Positions 34,753 to 45,079 of a DNA stretch of 64,000 nucleotides are shown piece by piece. The stretch comes from Acidimicrobiia bacterium (GTDB lineage: Bacteria > Actinomycetota > Acidimicrobiia > Spongiisociales > UBA5794): positions 28,937 through 92,936 of the forward strand of contig DASWKR010000060.1 of NCBI GenBank assembly GCA_036396535.1, written 5' to 3'. Each line of letters opens with the position of its first letter. The stretch's first letter is position 1. The notes beneath the pieces were generated by a model. That model did not search any database. It was not told where the DNA came from and saw only the letters and a list, made by a program, of their open reading frames with translations. The position numbers and the translations under genes are program-made.

Positions 34753-35380
34753 GGCGAACCCCGAGACTGCGGCAGCCGGCAACGAGATCCCCGAGGACGG
34801 CGCCGGCGCGCTCGCCGTGTTCGCAGCCGAGCTGGCGTCGGTGGTCGGCGCCGCCGAGTGGTCTGCCGAGTTCGCGACGGTGCACGTCTCGGTGGACAGA
34901 GAGCGATGGCGTGAGGCCATCACGGCCGCTCGGGACGCCGGGCTCCCTTTCTTCTCGTGGCTCTCCGCCATCGATTGGTCGCGCCAGGTGAGTGTGGGCG
35001 AGTCGGTCGAGAAGCCGGACGAGATGCACGAGCGCTACCAGGTGCTCGCCAGGCTGTCGTCGGTGACGTCGGGAGACGGCGCGCTGTTCGTGGCCGACGT
35101 CCCGAAGGACGACCCGTGGATCGACTCGCTCGTCCCCGTCTTCGGCGGGGCGGCGTGGCACGAGCGCGAGGCCGCCGAGATGTTCGGCATCGACTTTCGC
35201 GACCACCCCAATCTCGTCAACCTCTACCTCCCCGACCAGTTCGAGGGCTACCCGCTCCGGAAGTCCTTCCCCCTCTTGAGCCGAGAGGTGAAGCCGTGGC
35301 CGGGGACCGTCGACGTCGAGGGCATGCCGGGGGCGGTGCCGTCCGACGATGACGCAGAGGACGTTGGAGAAGAAGGGTGA
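34733..35380 (+). CDS. nuoC: NADH-quinone oxidoreductase subunit C (complex I, cluster 2)
   Basis: NuoC of 215 residues. The signature region is [19 protein letters not shown] followed by [16 protein letters not shown]. The first 30 residues and the last 15 are acidic and unconserved. GTG 34733 overlaps nuoB by 20 bases. C and D are separate genes, not fused. Confidence 0.94.
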   Translation: MTDSPSEANPETAAAGNEIPEDGAGALAVFAAELASVVGAAEWSAEFATVHVSVDRERWREAITAARDAGLPFFSWLSAIDWSRQVSVGESVEKPDEMHERYQVLARLSSVTSGDGALFVADVPKDDPWIDSLVPVFGGAAWHEREAAEMFGIDFRDHPNLVNLYLPDQFEGYPLRKSFPLLSREVKPWPGTVDVEGMPGAVPSDDDAEDVGEEG

Positions 35381-36570
35381 CCCAGCTCGACCCTCGCGTT
35401 GCGATGCACTACTCCGAGGTGGCCGTGTCCGTCGAGCTCGAGACCCCGGACATGACGCTCAACATCGGCCCGCAGCACCCGTCGACGCACGGGGTGCTGC
35501 GTCTCGTCGCCCGGGTCGACGGTGAGCGCGTCGACCACGTCGATCCGGTCATCGGGTACATGCACCGGGGCTACGAGAAGCTCACCGAGGTTCGCACGTA
35601 CGCCCAGATCATCGCGCTCGTGAACCGGATCGACTGGGTGTCCGGCTTCGCCAATGAGATCCCGTTCGTGGTAGCCGCCGAGCGTCTCATGGGGGTCGAG
35701 GCTCCTCCGCGTGCCCAGTACATCAGGATGATCCTCACCGAGATGGCGAGGATCTCGTCGCACCTGGTGTTCCTGTCGTCCTACCCGCTCGAGCTCGGCG
35801 CGGCGACCCCGCTGATGTACGCGCTCCGTGAGCGGGAGCGGGTACTCGAGCTCATCGAGAGCGTCACGGGCGGCCGCTTCCACCCGAACTTCAACAGGAT
35901 CGGAGGCGTCAAGCCGGCAGCCGGCGGGGGCTCGGACATGAAGAAGGTCATCCAGGACCTCCCGGCGGGCTTCCTCCAACAGACCCGCGACGCCATGGAC
36001 AAGGTCGTCGCGGTGTGCGACGAGCTCGACGAGCTCGTGGTCGGCAACGAGCTGATCCAGGCGAGGACCATCGGAGTCGGCGTCATCCCGGTCGACAAGG
36101 CCCTCGAGTTCGGGCTGTCGGGTCCCAACCTGCGGGCCTCCGGCGTGGCATTCGACCTGCGCAAGGTGGAGCACATCCTCCCGTACGGCGACGTCGACTT
36201 CGACGTCGCCGTCTCGTTCAACGGTGACTGCTTCGACCGCTACATCCTGCGCGTCGAGGAGATCAGGCAGTCGGCGCGGATCATCCAGCAGGCGGTGGAC
36301 AAGATCCCGTCCGGGCCGCTGCAAGCCAAGGTGCCTCGAATCATCAAGGTCCCGAAGGGCCAGGTTTACGTGCGCGCCGAGAACCCGAAGGGCGAGATGG
36401 GGTACTACATCGTCTCCGAGGGCGGGCGGATCCCGTACCGCGTCAAGATCCGGTCGGCCTCGTTCTCGAACCTGTCGATCCTGCCCTGGGTGCTCCAGGG
36501 GGCTCTCGTTCCCGATCTGGTCGCCATCATGGGAAGCCTGGACTTCGTCCTCGGAGACGTCGACAGATGA
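35377..36570 (+). CDS. nuoD: NADH-quinone oxidoreductase subunit D (complex I, cluster 2)
   Basis: NuoD of 397 residues, the usual length. The conserved core begins near residue 28 with LNIGPQHPSTHGVLRL, and the C-terminus is LGDVDR. Quinone-site residues lie in HRGYEKLTEVRTYAQ. It lacks the long acidic extension of the first-cluster copy. GTG 35377 overlaps nuoC by four bases. The next gene is nuoH; no nuoE, nuoF or nuoG is present. Confidence 0.95.
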   Translation: MTQLDPRVAMHYSEVAVSVELETPDMTLNIGPQHPSTHGVLRLVARVDGERVDHVDPVIGYMHRGYEKLTEVRTYAQIIALVNRIDWVSGFANEIPFVVAAERLMGVEAPPRAQYIRMILTEMARISSHLVFLSSYPLELGAATPLMYALRERERVLELIESVTGGRFHPNFNRIGGVKPAAGGGSDMKKVIQDLPAGFLQQTRDAMDKVVAVCDELDELVVGNELIQARTIGVGVIPVDKALEFGLSGPNLRASGVAFDLRKVEHILPYGDVDFDVAVSFNGDCFDRYILRVEEIRQSARIIQQAVDKIPSGPLQAKVPRIIKVPKGQVYVRAENPKGEMGYYIVSEGGRIPYRVKIRSASFSNLSILPWVLQGALVPDLVAIMGSLDFVLGDVDR

Positions 36571-37604
36571 TCGTCTCCGCTCTCCTCGACAACTTCTGGC
36601 TGCTGCTCGCCATCAAAGTCAGTCTGATCCTGACGGTCGTGCTGCCGGGGGCGCTCGTGATCATCTTCGGGGAGCTCAAGATCTCAGCCCACATGCAGAG
36701 CCGCATCGGGCCCTACTTCGCAGGCGGCCGCTTCGGCTGGGCGCAGCCACTCGCCGACGGGCTGAAGTTCCTCCAGAAGGAGGACCTCGTCCCTGCCGCG
36801 GCCGACGAGAAGGTCTACAAGCTCGCTCCATACGTCATCCTGATGGGGACCATCGCCACCTTCGTCGTGCTCCCGTTCGGGCCCGACCTCGTCGCCAGGA
36901 ACCTCGACCTCGGCATCTTCTACCTGCTGGCGGTGTCCTCCTTCTCGACACTCGGCGTCCTGATGGCGGGCTGGTCGTCGGGGAACAAGTACTCGCTCAT
37001 CGGGGGATTGCGCGCCGCTGCGCAGCTCATCGCCTACGAGCTGCCGCTCGTCCTCGCCGTCGTCGGAGTCGCCATCCAGGCGCAGACCCTGTCCCTCAGC
37101 GGGATCGTGGATGCGCAAGCGGCCTGGAGGTGGTTCGACACGGCCCCGGAGTGGGTCAACCTCGTCCCGCCGTACATGATCCTGCAGTTCGCCGGCCTCG
37201 CCATCTTCCTGACGGCCAGCCTCGCCGAGCTGTCGCGGATCCCGTTCGACATGCCGATCGCCGAGTCGGAGCTCACGATGGGCTACCTCACCGAGTACTC
37301 GGGGATCCGGTTCGCCATGTTCTTCCTGGGTGAGTATGCAGGCATGATCTCGCTCGCCGGAGTCACCGCAACGCTGTTCCTCGGCGGCTACTGGTTGCCG
37401 TGGCTCGACACCGACGCCCTCAACGTGGCCGGACCGATCGTCCTGCTCAGCAAGGTGATGCTGCTGGCGTTCGTGTTCATCTGGCTGCGCTGGACCTTCC
37501 CACGCCTGCGCGAGGACCAACTCCAGACGCTCGCATGGAAGTGGCTCATTCCTGCGGCATTGGCCAATATCGTCGTCACCGCCGTCCTGAAGGTCGTGAT
37601 CTGA
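36567..37604 (+). CDS. nuoH: NADH-quinone oxidoreductase subunit H (complex I, cluster 2)
   Basis: NuoH of 345 residues with about eight membrane helices. Conserved segments are [20 protein letters not shown] and the acidic loop [20 protein letters not shown]. It overlaps nuoD by four bases (ATGA), directly joining the quinone module to the membrane arm genes with no NADH module between. Confidence 0.95.
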   Translation: MIVSALLDNFWLLLAIKVSLILTVVLPGALVIIFGELKISAHMQSRIGPYFAGGRFGWAQPLADGLKFLQKEDLVPAAADEKVYKLAPYVILMGTIATFVVLPFGPDLVARNLDLGIFYLLAVSSFSTLGVLMAGWSSGNKYSLIGGLRAAAQLIAYELPLVLAVVGVAIQAQTLSLSGIVDAQAAWRWFDTAPEWVNLVPPYMILQFAGLAIFLTASLAELSRIPFDMPIAESELTMGYLTEYSGIRFAMFFLGEYAGMISLAGVTATLFLGGYWLPWLDTDALNVAGPIVLLSKVMLLAFVFIWLRWTFPRLREDQLQTLAWKWLIPAALANIVVTAVLKVVI

Positions 37605-38089
37605 TGACAACCACACCCACCCGCCCGAGGTCGGGCCTACCGCTCAAGGGCCTCGCCAAGGGACTCTGGGTCACGTTGCGCGAGCTGCTCAAGAAGCCGG
37701 TCACGGTGAATTACCCGCTCGTCAAGGAGACACCTGTTCCGAGGGCTCGCGGCGTGATCGCGCTCGACCCTGAGGCTTGCACCGTCTGCATGCTGTGCGC
37801 CAGGGAGTGCCCGGACTGGTGCATCTACATCGAAGGCCACAAGGAGGAGGTCCCTCCGGCGACCGAGGGCGGCAGGGTGAGGACCAGGGCGAAGCTCGAT
37901 CGCTTCGACATCGACTATGCCCTCTGCATGTATTGCGGTATCTGCGTCGAGGTGTGCCCCTTCGATGCCCTCTTCTGGAGCCCGGACTACGAGTACAGCG
38001 AGCACAAGATCTCCGAGATGCTCCACGACAAGGAGCGCCTCACCGATTGGCTCGCCACGGTCCCCGAACCGCCACCGCTGGAGCCGTGA
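37604..38089 (+). CDS. nuoI: NADH-quinone oxidoreductase subunit I (complex I, cluster 2)
   Basis: NuoI of 161 residues with two 4Fe-4S motifs: Cys59, 62, 65 and 69 ([12 protein letters not shown]) and Cys108, 111, 114 and 118 ([12 protein letters not shown]). It lacks the C-terminal extension of the first-cluster copy. ATG 37604 overlaps the nuoH stop by one base. Confidence 0.94.
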   Translation: MTTTPTRPRSGLPLKGLAKGLWVTLRELLKKPVTVNYPLVKETPVPRARGVIALDPEACTVCMLCARECPDWCIYIEGHKEEVPPATEGGRVRTRAKLDRFDIDYALCMYCGICVEVCPFDALFWSPDYEYSEHKISEMLHDKERLTDWLATVPEPPPLEP

Positions 38090-38090
38090 G

Positions 38091-38636
38091 GTGACGCTAT
38101 CGGACTGGGCCGGCACTCCCGAGAACTGGGTGTTCCTCGTGATCGGGCTCGGCATGCTCTTTGCGGGGTTCAGGGTGGTCACGTCGCCGAACGTCGTCCA
38201 CGCCGTGCTGTACCTGGTCGTCGCCCTCGGCGGCTCGGCCGCCTTGTTCCTGCTCTTGGGAGCGGAGTTCGTCGCCTGGACGGTCGTCCTCGTGTACATC
38301 GGGGCGGTTGTCGTGCTGTTCCTGTTCGGGATCATGATCACGAGGGCACCGGTTGGCAGGGAGGTGCAGCTCAGCCACCCCATCCGGGTGAGGGTGTCGG
38401 CTGCGATCGTGGCGTTCGCCCTGTTCGTCCTGCTGGCAGCCTCCGTCGTCGGCTACTTCGAGGACGCCGTCGTGGCGCCTTCAGCAGCCACGCGGACGGA
38501 CGACATCGGGCAGGCGATGTTCGAGCGCTTCGTCATGCCGTTCGAGGTCGTGTCGATCGTGCTGCTGGCCGCCCTGATCGGGGGCATCGTGCTAGCAAGA
38601 CGTGACCCGACCGAAGAGTCGGAGGCGCTGCGATGA
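38091..38636 (+). CDS. nuoJ: NADH-quinone oxidoreductase subunit J (complex I, cluster 2)
   Basis: NuoJ of 181 residues with five membrane helices and the signature [23 protein letters not shown] 38091 follows the nuoI stop by one base. The C-terminal tail is short, unlike the first-cluster copy. Confidence 0.93.
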   Translation: MTLSDWAGTPENWVFLVIGLGMLFAGFRVVTSPNVVHAVLYLVVALGGSAALFLLLGAEFVAWTVVLVYIGAVVVLFLFGIMITRAPVGREVQLSHPIRVRVSAAIVAFALFVLLAASVVGYFEDAVVAPSAATRTDDIGQAMFERFVMPFEVVSIVLLAALIGGIVLARRDPTEESEALR

Positions 38637-38646
38637 GGGGGAGCCC

Positions 38647-38952
38647 GTGCTGATCTCCCAGTTCATCGTGCTCGGGGCGGGCCTGTTCAGCCTCGGCGTG
38701 TATGGCGTCCTCACCCGGCGCAACGCCGTCCTCATCCTCCTGTCCGTCGAGCTGATGCTCGCCGCCGTCAACATCAACATGGTCGCGTTCGATGCCGCCT
38801 GGGGCGACGTTCTCGCTGGCGGCCAGATATTCGCCTTGTTCATCATCGCGGTCGCGGCCGCCGAGGTCGGCATCGGCCTGGCGATCGTGCTGCTCATCTT
38901 CCGCAACCGCCAATCCGCCAACGTCGACGAGCTGGACCTGCTGAAGCTGTGA
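38647..38952 (+). CDS. nuoK: NADH-quinone oxidoreductase subunit K (complex I, cluster 2)
   Basis: NuoK of 101 residues, three helices. The buried glutamates lie in [11 protein letters not shown] and [15 protein letters not shown] 38647 is preceded by GAGGGGGAG and overlaps the end of nothing; nuoJ stops ten bases upstream. The end overlaps nuoL by four bases. Confidence 0.94.
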   Translation: MLISQFIVLGAGLFSLGVYGVLTRRNAVLILLSVELMLAAVNINMVAFDAAWGDVLAGGQIFALFIIAVAAAEVGIGLAIVLLIFRNRQSANVDELDLLKL

Positions 38953-41090
38953 GCGTCTTCGCCGCACTCGGGCCGCTCGTGCTCGCCACCGCAGAGGAGG
39001 GGGCAGAGCACGCCGCCGACCTCACGACCAGCGGACCCTTGCTCTCTGCGGCCTGGCTCATCCCGGTGGTCCCGATGGTGCTGACGTTCGCCATCGTCTT
39101 CTGGGGCAAGAAGCTCCCCTATCGGGGCTGGGAGCTCGCAGTCGGCTCGATGGGCTTCGTGGCTCTCTACGGGATCGTCCTCTTCTTCATGAACATGTCA
39201 CAGGGCATCACGTACGAAGGATCGGTGACGCTCGCCGAGATCGGGACGCAGGCGCTTGGAGACAACATCGGCAGCGCACTGGTCTTCGAGTGGGGATGGA
39301 TGGTCGACGGCCTCTCGATCATGATGTACTTCGTCGTCGGCGTCGTCGGCACCCTCGTCTTCGTGTACGCCAAGGGCTACATGGAGGGAGACGCCCGCTA
39401 CACGTGGTTCTTCGCCTCCTTCACCCTGTTCGGCGGGGGCATGCTCGTTCTCGTCTCCGCCCCCAACCTGATCCAGCTCATCGTCGGCTGGGAGCTCGTC
39501 GGGGTGGCGTCGTGGCTGCTCATCGGGCACTACTGGGAGGACCACGACGCCTCCTCGTCCGCCATCAAGGCCTTCCTGACGAACAAGATCGGAGACGCCG
39601 CCCTCTTCATCGGGGCGATCATCGTCGGGCTGTCGGTCGGCTCGTTCCGCTTCACCGACATCATGGACGTGATCGCGTCGGGCAGCGGGTCGCCGCTCAG
39701 CCGCTTCGCCTTCTGGGGCGGGGTCGCCATCTTCATCGGGGCGATGGGCAAGAGCGCCCAGTTCCCGCTGCACGTCTGGCTTCCCGACGCGATGGCGGGC
39801 CCCACGCCCGTCTCGGCGCTCATGCATGCCGCCACGATGGTGACCGCAGGCGTCTACCTCATCGCCAGGATGTTCCCGTTCTACGCGGTCGACGGCTTCG
39901 CCGACGAGGTGCGCTGGGTCATCATCGCCGTCGGCACCCTCACCCTGTTCCTGACCGGTCTCATCGCCCTCGTCCAGGACGACATCAAGAAGGTACTCGC
40001 CTACTCGACCCTCTCGCAGCTGGGTTACATGGTCACCGCCATGGGGGCCGGGGCTTACACGGCCGGTCTCTTCCACCTGTTCACTCACGCCTTCTTCAAG
40101 GCGCTGCTCTTCCTGGGTGCCGGGTCGGTGATCCACGCCGTCCACTCGAACAACATGTCCGACATGGGTGGGCTCCGTAGGTTCATGCCGAAGACATACT
40201 CGACCTTCGTCATCGGGGCCCTCGCCCTGGCGGGCATCGTCCCCCTCGCCGGGTTCTGGTCGAAGGACGAGATCCTGGCGTCGATCCGCTTCGCCGGATC
40301 GGCGGATGGCTACACCGTCGCGCAGGGAGGAGCGTGGCTCGCCGACTTCGTGCTCGTCGTCGCCATCGCGGGTGCGTTCGTCACCGCCTTCTACATGACG
40401 AGGGCGGTCTCGCTCACGTTCTTCGGTGAGTACAAGGGGGACGGCCACCCCCACGAGTCACCGAACGTGATGACCTACCCGCTCGTCGCATTGGCAGGCT
40501 TCTCGGTGGTGGCGGGGCTCATCAACATCCCAGGGGTCACCTCGCTCTTCACGGACGGCGTCGGGGCCAGGTTCTTCGCCGGCTTCCACGAGCTCGAGCA
40601 CCACGCCGAGTCGCTCGATCTCGGCGTGGCGCTCATCGGGACGCTGGCGGCGGCCGCCGGGATCCTCATCGGCTACCGCATCTGGTTCGAGGACAAAGAG
40701 ACCCAGCGAGCTCGCGACGCCTTCGGCGTCCCTCTCCTGTACCCACTTCTCCGTCGCAAGTACTACATCGACGACGCCTACTTCTACGGGGTCGTGAAGC
40801 CGCTCCGCGAGCCGGTGGCGCGCGGCGTCGACTGGTTCAACGGCCACGTCATCGACCTCGTCGTCAACGGTGCAGGCTTCCTGGCTCGCGCAGCAGGCAA
40901 GCTCGTGTACTTGTTCGACCAGCGAGCCCTCGACGGCGCCATCAACGCCTCGGCCGGGATCACCAGCTTTGGAGGGGGTCGGCTTCGCCTGCTGCAATCG
41001 GGCAGGGTGCAGCAGTACGCCACGCTGCTCTTCGCGGGCACGGTGCTGCTCGTGGCCGGTTTCGTGATCTACAACGGGTTAACCACGTGA
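38949..41090 (+). CDS. nuoL: NADH-quinone oxidoreductase subunit L (complex I, cluster 2)
   Basis: NuoL of 713 residues, about 90 longer than the first-cluster copy. The extra length is an N-terminal hydrophilic/hydrophobic stretch and a longer C-terminal region after the lateral helix. Key channel residues are in [17 protein letters not shown] and [18 protein letters not shown]. It starts at GTG 38949 and is followed 16 bases later by nuoM. Confidence 0.95.
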   Translation: MSVFAALGPLVLATAEEGAEHAADLTTSGPLLSAAWLIPVVPMVLTFAIVFWGKKLPYRGWELAVGSMGFVALYGIVLFFMNMSQGITYEGSVTLAEIGTQALGDNIGSALVFEWGWMVDGLSIMMYFVVGVVGTLVFVYAKGYMEGDARYTWFFASFTLFGGGMLVLVSAPNLIQLIVGWELVGVASWLLIGHYWEDHDASSSAIKAFLTNKIGDAALFIGAIIVGLSVGSFRFTDIMDVIASGSGSPLSRFAFWGGVAIFIGAMGKSAQFPLHVWLPDAMAGPTPVSALMHAATMVTAGVYLIARMFPFYAVDGFADEVRWVIIAVGTLTLFLTGLIALVQDDIKKVLAYSTLSQLGYMVTAMGAGAYTAGLFHLFTHAFFKALLFLGAGSVIHAVHSNNMSDMGGLRRFMPKTYSTFVIGALALAGIVPLAGFWSKDEILASIRFAGSADGYTVAQGGAWLADFVLVVAIAGAFVTAFYMTRAVSLTFFGEYKGDGHPHESPNVMTYPLVALAGFSVVAGLINIPGVTSLFTDGVGARFFAGFHELEHHAESLDLGVALIGTLAAAAGILIGYRIWFEDKETQRARDAFGVPLLYPLLRRKYYIDDAYFYGVVKPLREPVARGVDWFNGHVIDLVVNGAGFLARAAGKLVYLFDQRALDGAINASAGITSFGGGRLRLLQSGRVQQYATLLFAGTVLLVAGFVIYNGLTT

Positions 41091-41106
41091 CGGGAGGAAC
41101 GTTCTG

Positions 41107-42687
41107 ATGTTCGACAACGGCTGGCTCTTGAGCCTCGTCGTCTTCCTGCCGGTCGTCGGCGCGGCGGCGGTGCTGCTGACGCCGAAGGCGAACGAAGAGG
41201 CGCAGAAGGCCTTGGCATTGGGGTTCGCCGGCGCCTCGTTCATCCTGTCAGTGGTGCTGGCCATCCAGTTCGACTTCGGTGCTGCCCACGAGTTCCAGGC
41301 CGGCACCAACCTGGAGTGGATCGATGCGATCAACAGCCGCTACCACATCGGCGTCGACGGCATCTCGCTCCCCCTCGTCGTCCTCTCGACGTTCATCACG
41401 GTGCTCTCCATCCTCTACAGCTGGAACCACTGGCCCGATCCGCACAACCCGAAGGCGTTCCTCACGCTGATCCTGGTGCTGGCGACCGGGATGACGGGGA
41501 CCTTCGTCGCCCTCGACCTGATCCTCTTCTTCGTCTTCTTCGAGGTCGTGCTGCTGCCCATGTACTTCATGATCGGGATCTGGGGTGACCGCAACGAGGT
41601 GACGATCCCCGTCTTCAAGCGCACGACGGAGATGCGCCTCTACGCCTCGATCAAGTTCTTCCTCTTCACTCTGTTCGGGTCGGCGTTCATGCTGCTCGGT
41701 TTCCTCGGCCTCTACTTCCGGTCGGGAGACTCGGGCGCCGATAGGACGTTCGACATCCTCGAGCTGTCCATGCGGAGCGGGTTGTTCACCGGCACTTTCG
41801 CCTTCTGGGTATTTGCGGCGCTCTTCCTCGGCTTCGCCGTCAAGGTCCCGATGTTCCCGTTCCACACTTGGCTCCCGGATGCCCACACCGCCGCCCCGAC
41901 CGTCGGCTCGGTGCTCTTGGCGGCAATCCTCCTGAAGCTCGGCACGTACGCATTCGTGCGCATCGCCCTGCCGGTCCTCCCCGACGAGGCCGAGAACTGG
42001 GCTCCCGCGATCGGGATCCTGGCCGTGATCGGGATCATCTACGCATCGCTCGCATGTCTCGCCCAGACGGACATGAAGCGGCTCATCGCCTTCTCATCGG
42101 TCGGCCACATGGGATTCGTGATGCTGGGAATCGCAACGCTCACCGACATCGGCATCAATGCCGCCATCATCGGCATGGTCGCCCACGGCGTGATCACCGG
42201 GCTGTTGTTCTTCCTGGCAGGCTCGATGTCGCACCGCTACCACACGAGGGAGATGGCGCGCCTCGGCGGCAATCAGAAGCTCATGCCGATCATGGGCGGC
42301 ATCCTCGGGTTCACGGCCATGGCTTCCCTCGGGCTCCCGGGGCTCGCCGGTTTCTGGGGAGAGTTCATGTCCCTGCTGGCTGCGTTCAACCCGCTCGAGG
42401 GGCTCTCGGTCAACCTGTTCCGCACGCTCATGGTGCTCGGAGCGGTCGGGACGATCCTGGCGGCGGGATACCTGCTGTGGATGCTGCAGCGAGTCAACTT
42501 CGGGGAGCCGCCGGCCGAGTGGGAGGGCCGTGTGTTCCACGACGTCGACAGGTGGGAGATGGCGGCATGGGCGCCTCTCGTCGTGTCGATCATCGCGATC
42601 GGCGTGTTCCCGAGGATCGTCTTCGGCTCGACGAACGACGCCGTCGTTCAGCTCATCCAGAATGGGTGGAGGTTCATCGGAGGATGA
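41107..42687 (+). CDS. nuoM: NADH-quinone oxidoreductase subunit M (complex I, cluster 2)
   Basis: NuoM of 526 residues. The glutamate motif is LILFFVFFEVVLLPMYFMIG, and the lysine motif is AVKVPMFPFHTWLPDAH. A hydrophilic insertion after helix 5 (GDRNEVTIPVFKRTTEMRLY) is absent from the first-cluster copy. ATG 41107 follows GGGAGGA. Confidence 0.95.
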   Translation: MFDNGWLLSLVVFLPVVGAAAVLLTPKANEEAQKALALGFAGASFILSVVLAIQFDFGAAHEFQAGTNLEWIDAINSRYHIGVDGISLPLVVLSTFITVLSILYSWNHWPDPHNPKAFLTLILVLATGMTGTFVALDLILFFVFFEVVLLPMYFMIGIWGDRNEVTIPVFKRTTEMRLYASIKFFLFTLFGSAFMLLGFLGLYFRSGDSGADRTFDILELSMRSGLFTGTFAFWVFAALFLGFAVKVPMFPFHTWLPDAHTAAPTVGSVLLAAILLKLGTYAFVRIALPVLPDEAENWAPAIGILAVIGIIYASLACLAQTDMKRLIAFSSVGHMGFVMLGIATLTDIGINAAIIGMVAHGVITGLLFFLAGSMSHRYHTREMARLGGNQKLMPIMGGILGFTAMASLGLPGLAGFWGEFMSLLAAFNPLEGLSVNLFRTLMVLGAVGTILAAGYLLWMLQRVNFGEPPAEWEGRVFHDVDRWEMAAWAPLVVSIIAIGVFPRIVFGSTNDAVVQLIQNGWRFIGG

Positions 42688-42691
42688 TGGC

Positions 42692-44203
42692 TTGAACGTC
42701 GATTACCACGCCATCCTCCCCGAGATCATCCTCGGGATCACCGTCCTCGCCGTCCTCGTCGTGGACCTCCTCAGGGTTCCGAAGTACTACACCGCAGTCG
42801 TCGGCCTGGTCGGGCTGTTCGCGGCGTTCGTTCCGGTCCTCACGCTCGGCTTTTGTGACAGTCTCGGTTTCTGCACCGAGACGGGGAACCGGATCATGTT
42901 CGGCGACTCGTACGTCGTGGACACGTTCGCTCTCGTGCTCAAGGGCCTGTTCCTCGGCTCGGCCTTCGTGGCAATGCTGCTGTCCGTCGGATACATCGAG
43001 AGCGACCGCTATTGGCAGGGCGAGTTCTACTTCTTGATGCTCGCATCGGTGCTCGGCGCCATCGTCATGGCGTCGAGTCGCGACCTGATCACGATCTTCG
43101 TCGGGCTCGAGCTCGTCACCGGGCCGACGTTCCTGATGGCGGGCTGGCGCAAGGGAGACGCCAAGTCGAACGAGGCCGCCCTGAAATATTTCATCATCGG
43201 CGTCCTCTCGGCCGCGTTGCTCCTGTTCGGGATGTCCCTCGTGTACGGGATGACGGCCGAGCTGACGTTCACGGGGATCAGGGCAGCCTCGGCCGCTTTC
43301 GTCGACGAGCCGCTGTTCATCGTCGGCGTGATCTTCACGCTGCTCGGTTTCGCTTTCAAGGTGTCGGCCGTGCCCTTCCACTTCTGGACGCCTGACACGT
43401 ACGAGGGAGCGCCCATCCCTGTCACGGCGTACCTCTCCGTCGTCTCGAAGACTGCGGGGTTCGTCGGCCTTCTCACGATCTGCTTCCTGGCCTTCGCCGA
43501 AGTGGCGTCGCTGTGGGGCCCGGTGCTGTGGGTGCTGGCGGCGCTCTCGATGACGGTTGGCAACCTGGCCGCGCTGCGGCAGACGAACATCGTCCGCCTC
43601 CTCGGCTACTCCTCGATCGCCCAGGGTGGCTTCATCCTCGTCCCGTTCGGGGCAGCCGTCGCCTCCGACGTGACCGGCGCCCAGCTCGAGGAGGCCTTCT
43701 TTGCCTCGGTCACGTATCTGCTCATCTACGCCTTCATGAATCTCGGGGCGTTCGCAGTCGTCATCGCCGGCGCCAACAAGCTCGAGAGCGCCGAGATCGA
43801 CGATTGGGCGGGCCTCTTCTCGTATAGCCCGGGGATCGCGACCATGCTCGCCGTCTTCTTCTTCTCGCTCGCCGGGATTCCCCCGCTCGCCGGGTGGTTC
43901 GCCAAGTTCGTCATGTTCCGCTCCGTGCTTTCGGTCGGTGGTGGGGCGGCGACCGCCCTGGCGGTGATCGCAGTCGTCAACTCGGTCATCGCCTTCGTGT
44001 ACTACGCCAAGGTCGTGAAGTCGGCGTTCATGGATTCCGTGCCGGAGACCGTCCCCGCCGTCGAGATCGGTGGTCGTCCCATCGGTCCGAGCCTGCGTTT
44101 CGCCATGGTGCTCACCGTGATCGGGACGATCGCCATCGGGATCAACCCGTCCTGGATCGCCGACCTGGCGACCCTCACCAAGGACTTCGCCTCAGGGTTC
44201 TGA
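42692..44203 (+). CDS. nuoN: NADH-quinone oxidoreductase subunit N (complex I, cluster 2)
   Basis: NuoN of 503 residues with about fourteen helices. Diagnostic text includes TIFVGLELVTGPTFLMAGW and FKVSAVPFHFWTPDTYEGAP. TTG 42692 is the start: GGAGGA ends eight bases upstream, and no in-frame ATG or GTG fits. It ends the second nuo operon. Confidence 0.93.
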   Translation: MNVDYHAILPEIILGITVLAVLVVDLLRVPKYYTAVVGLVGLFAAFVPVLTLGFCDSLGFCTETGNRIMFGDSYVVDTFALVLKGLFLGSAFVAMLLSVGYIESDRYWQGEFYFLMLASVLGAIVMASSRDLITIFVGLELVTGPTFLMAGWRKGDAKSNEAALKYFIIGVLSAALLLFGMSLVYGMTAELTFTGIRAASAAFVDEPLFIVGVIFTLLGFAFKVSAVPFHFWTPDTYEGAPIPVTAYLSVVSKTAGFVGLLTICFLAFAEVASLWGPVLWVLAALSMTVGNLAALRQTNIVRLLGYSSIAQGGFILVPFGAAVASDVTGAQLEEAFFASVTYLLIYAFMNLGAFAVVIAGANKLESAEIDDWAGLFSYSPGIATMLAVFFFSLAGIPPLAGWFAKFVMFRSVLSVGGGAATALAVIAVVNSVIAFVYYAKVVKSAFMDSVPETVPAVEIGGRPIGPSLRFAMVLTVIGTIAIGINPSWIADLATLTKDFASGF

Positions 44204-44226
44204 TACCGGGCCGCCCGCCTACGCCG

Positions 44227-44243
44227 CCGTCCGGGGCGGACGG
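44227..44243 (+). terminator. Possible terminator hairpin after the second nuo operon
   Basis: CCGTCC-GGGGC-GGACGG forms a six-pair stem with a five-base loop, 24 bases after the nuoN stop. Only two T residues follow, so termination is uncertain. Confidence 0.35.
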
Positions 44244-44312
44244 TTACTGGCGGCCATTGACATGCTCATATTGGAAACCGAACAACGATGGGAACGCCAT
44301 TTGGAGGTACTG

Positions 44313-44807
44313 ATGGCCAAACCTGTGCAACTCGCCGCCGCCGCCGGGTGGCAGCAGTGCTCTCGACCGGTTTCTAGTGTGACTTCGAACAGGGCCGCGC
44401 TCTTCACGATGGTCGCTGCCGTCGTTGTCGCCACATCGTGCGCCGTTGACTCGAGCCCAACCGTCGACGCCAACCCGCTGGCAGGAACCGCCTGGCTGGT
44501 TTCGTCGATTGATGGGCAACCACCGGTGGCGGGACGGACGCCGCTGGTTCGATTCGATGAGGACACCGTGACTGGGAGCGGGGGCTGCAACGACTTCGAC
44601 GGCCGATATTCCCTCGATGGTGATCGGCTGATAGTGGTGAGCATCGGAACGACCGCAGACACATGCAGCGACCAGAAGGCCCAGGACCTCGAAGACGAAC
44701 TCCTCAAAACCCTGCGAGAGGACCCCCGCTTCATTGCACTCGACGATGCGCTGACGCTTGTCGGCACGTCGTCCGAGATCGTGATTCGCCTCGTCCCGGC
44801 CGACTGA
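44313..44807 (+). CDS. META-domain lipoprotein (HslJ-like)
   Basis: Protein of 164 residues. After a long basic N-terminal region comes a lipoprotein signal (ALFTMVAAVVVATSC), then a META/HslJ domain with NPLAGTAWLVSSIDGQPP, TGSGGCNDFDGRY and a late cysteine in TTADTCSD. Paired cysteines in the domain may form a disulfide. ATG 44313 follows GGAGGT; a perfect TTGACA at 44257-44262 could serve as its -35. The domain is found in heat-shock and secreted proteins, without defined chemistry. GC content and codon use are a little lower than neighbouring genes. Confidence 0.78.
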   Translation: MAKPVQLAAAAGWQQCSRPVSSVTSNRAALFTMVAAVVVATSCAVDSSPTVDANPLAGTAWLVSSIDGQPPVAGRTPLVRFDEDTVTGSGGCNDFDGRYSLDGDRLIVVSIGTTADTCSDQKAQDLEDELLKTLREDPRFIALDDALTLVGTSSEIVIRLVPAD

Positions 44808-45079
44808 CTCCTGGTGGTCCGTCCCGGAGGATTCCCGGCAACTGCTCCTCCGCCGGCGGTGCACGCCACGACGATCTTCTGACGCATCTGGGTCGTGGCG
44901 ACCCTGCCTTCCTCTTCTGGGTCGCGAGCTCGCATCGCGACCTGCCACGGCGTCTGGAACACGGAGCGCCTCCTCGACACGGTGTGCGGCGGCACAGTAT
45001 GGCTAGACCTTGGGGGGCTCGGAGGATGCCCGTCCCCGGCCTACGCGCTCCACCTCGCCGGGCGGCTCTGCCGGCGCCT

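Noticed and set aside
44808..45079. Short open frames between the META lipoprotein and the histidine kinase
   Set aside because: None has a ribosome binding site, plausible composition or recognised motif; I see nothing convincing in this 272-base gap.
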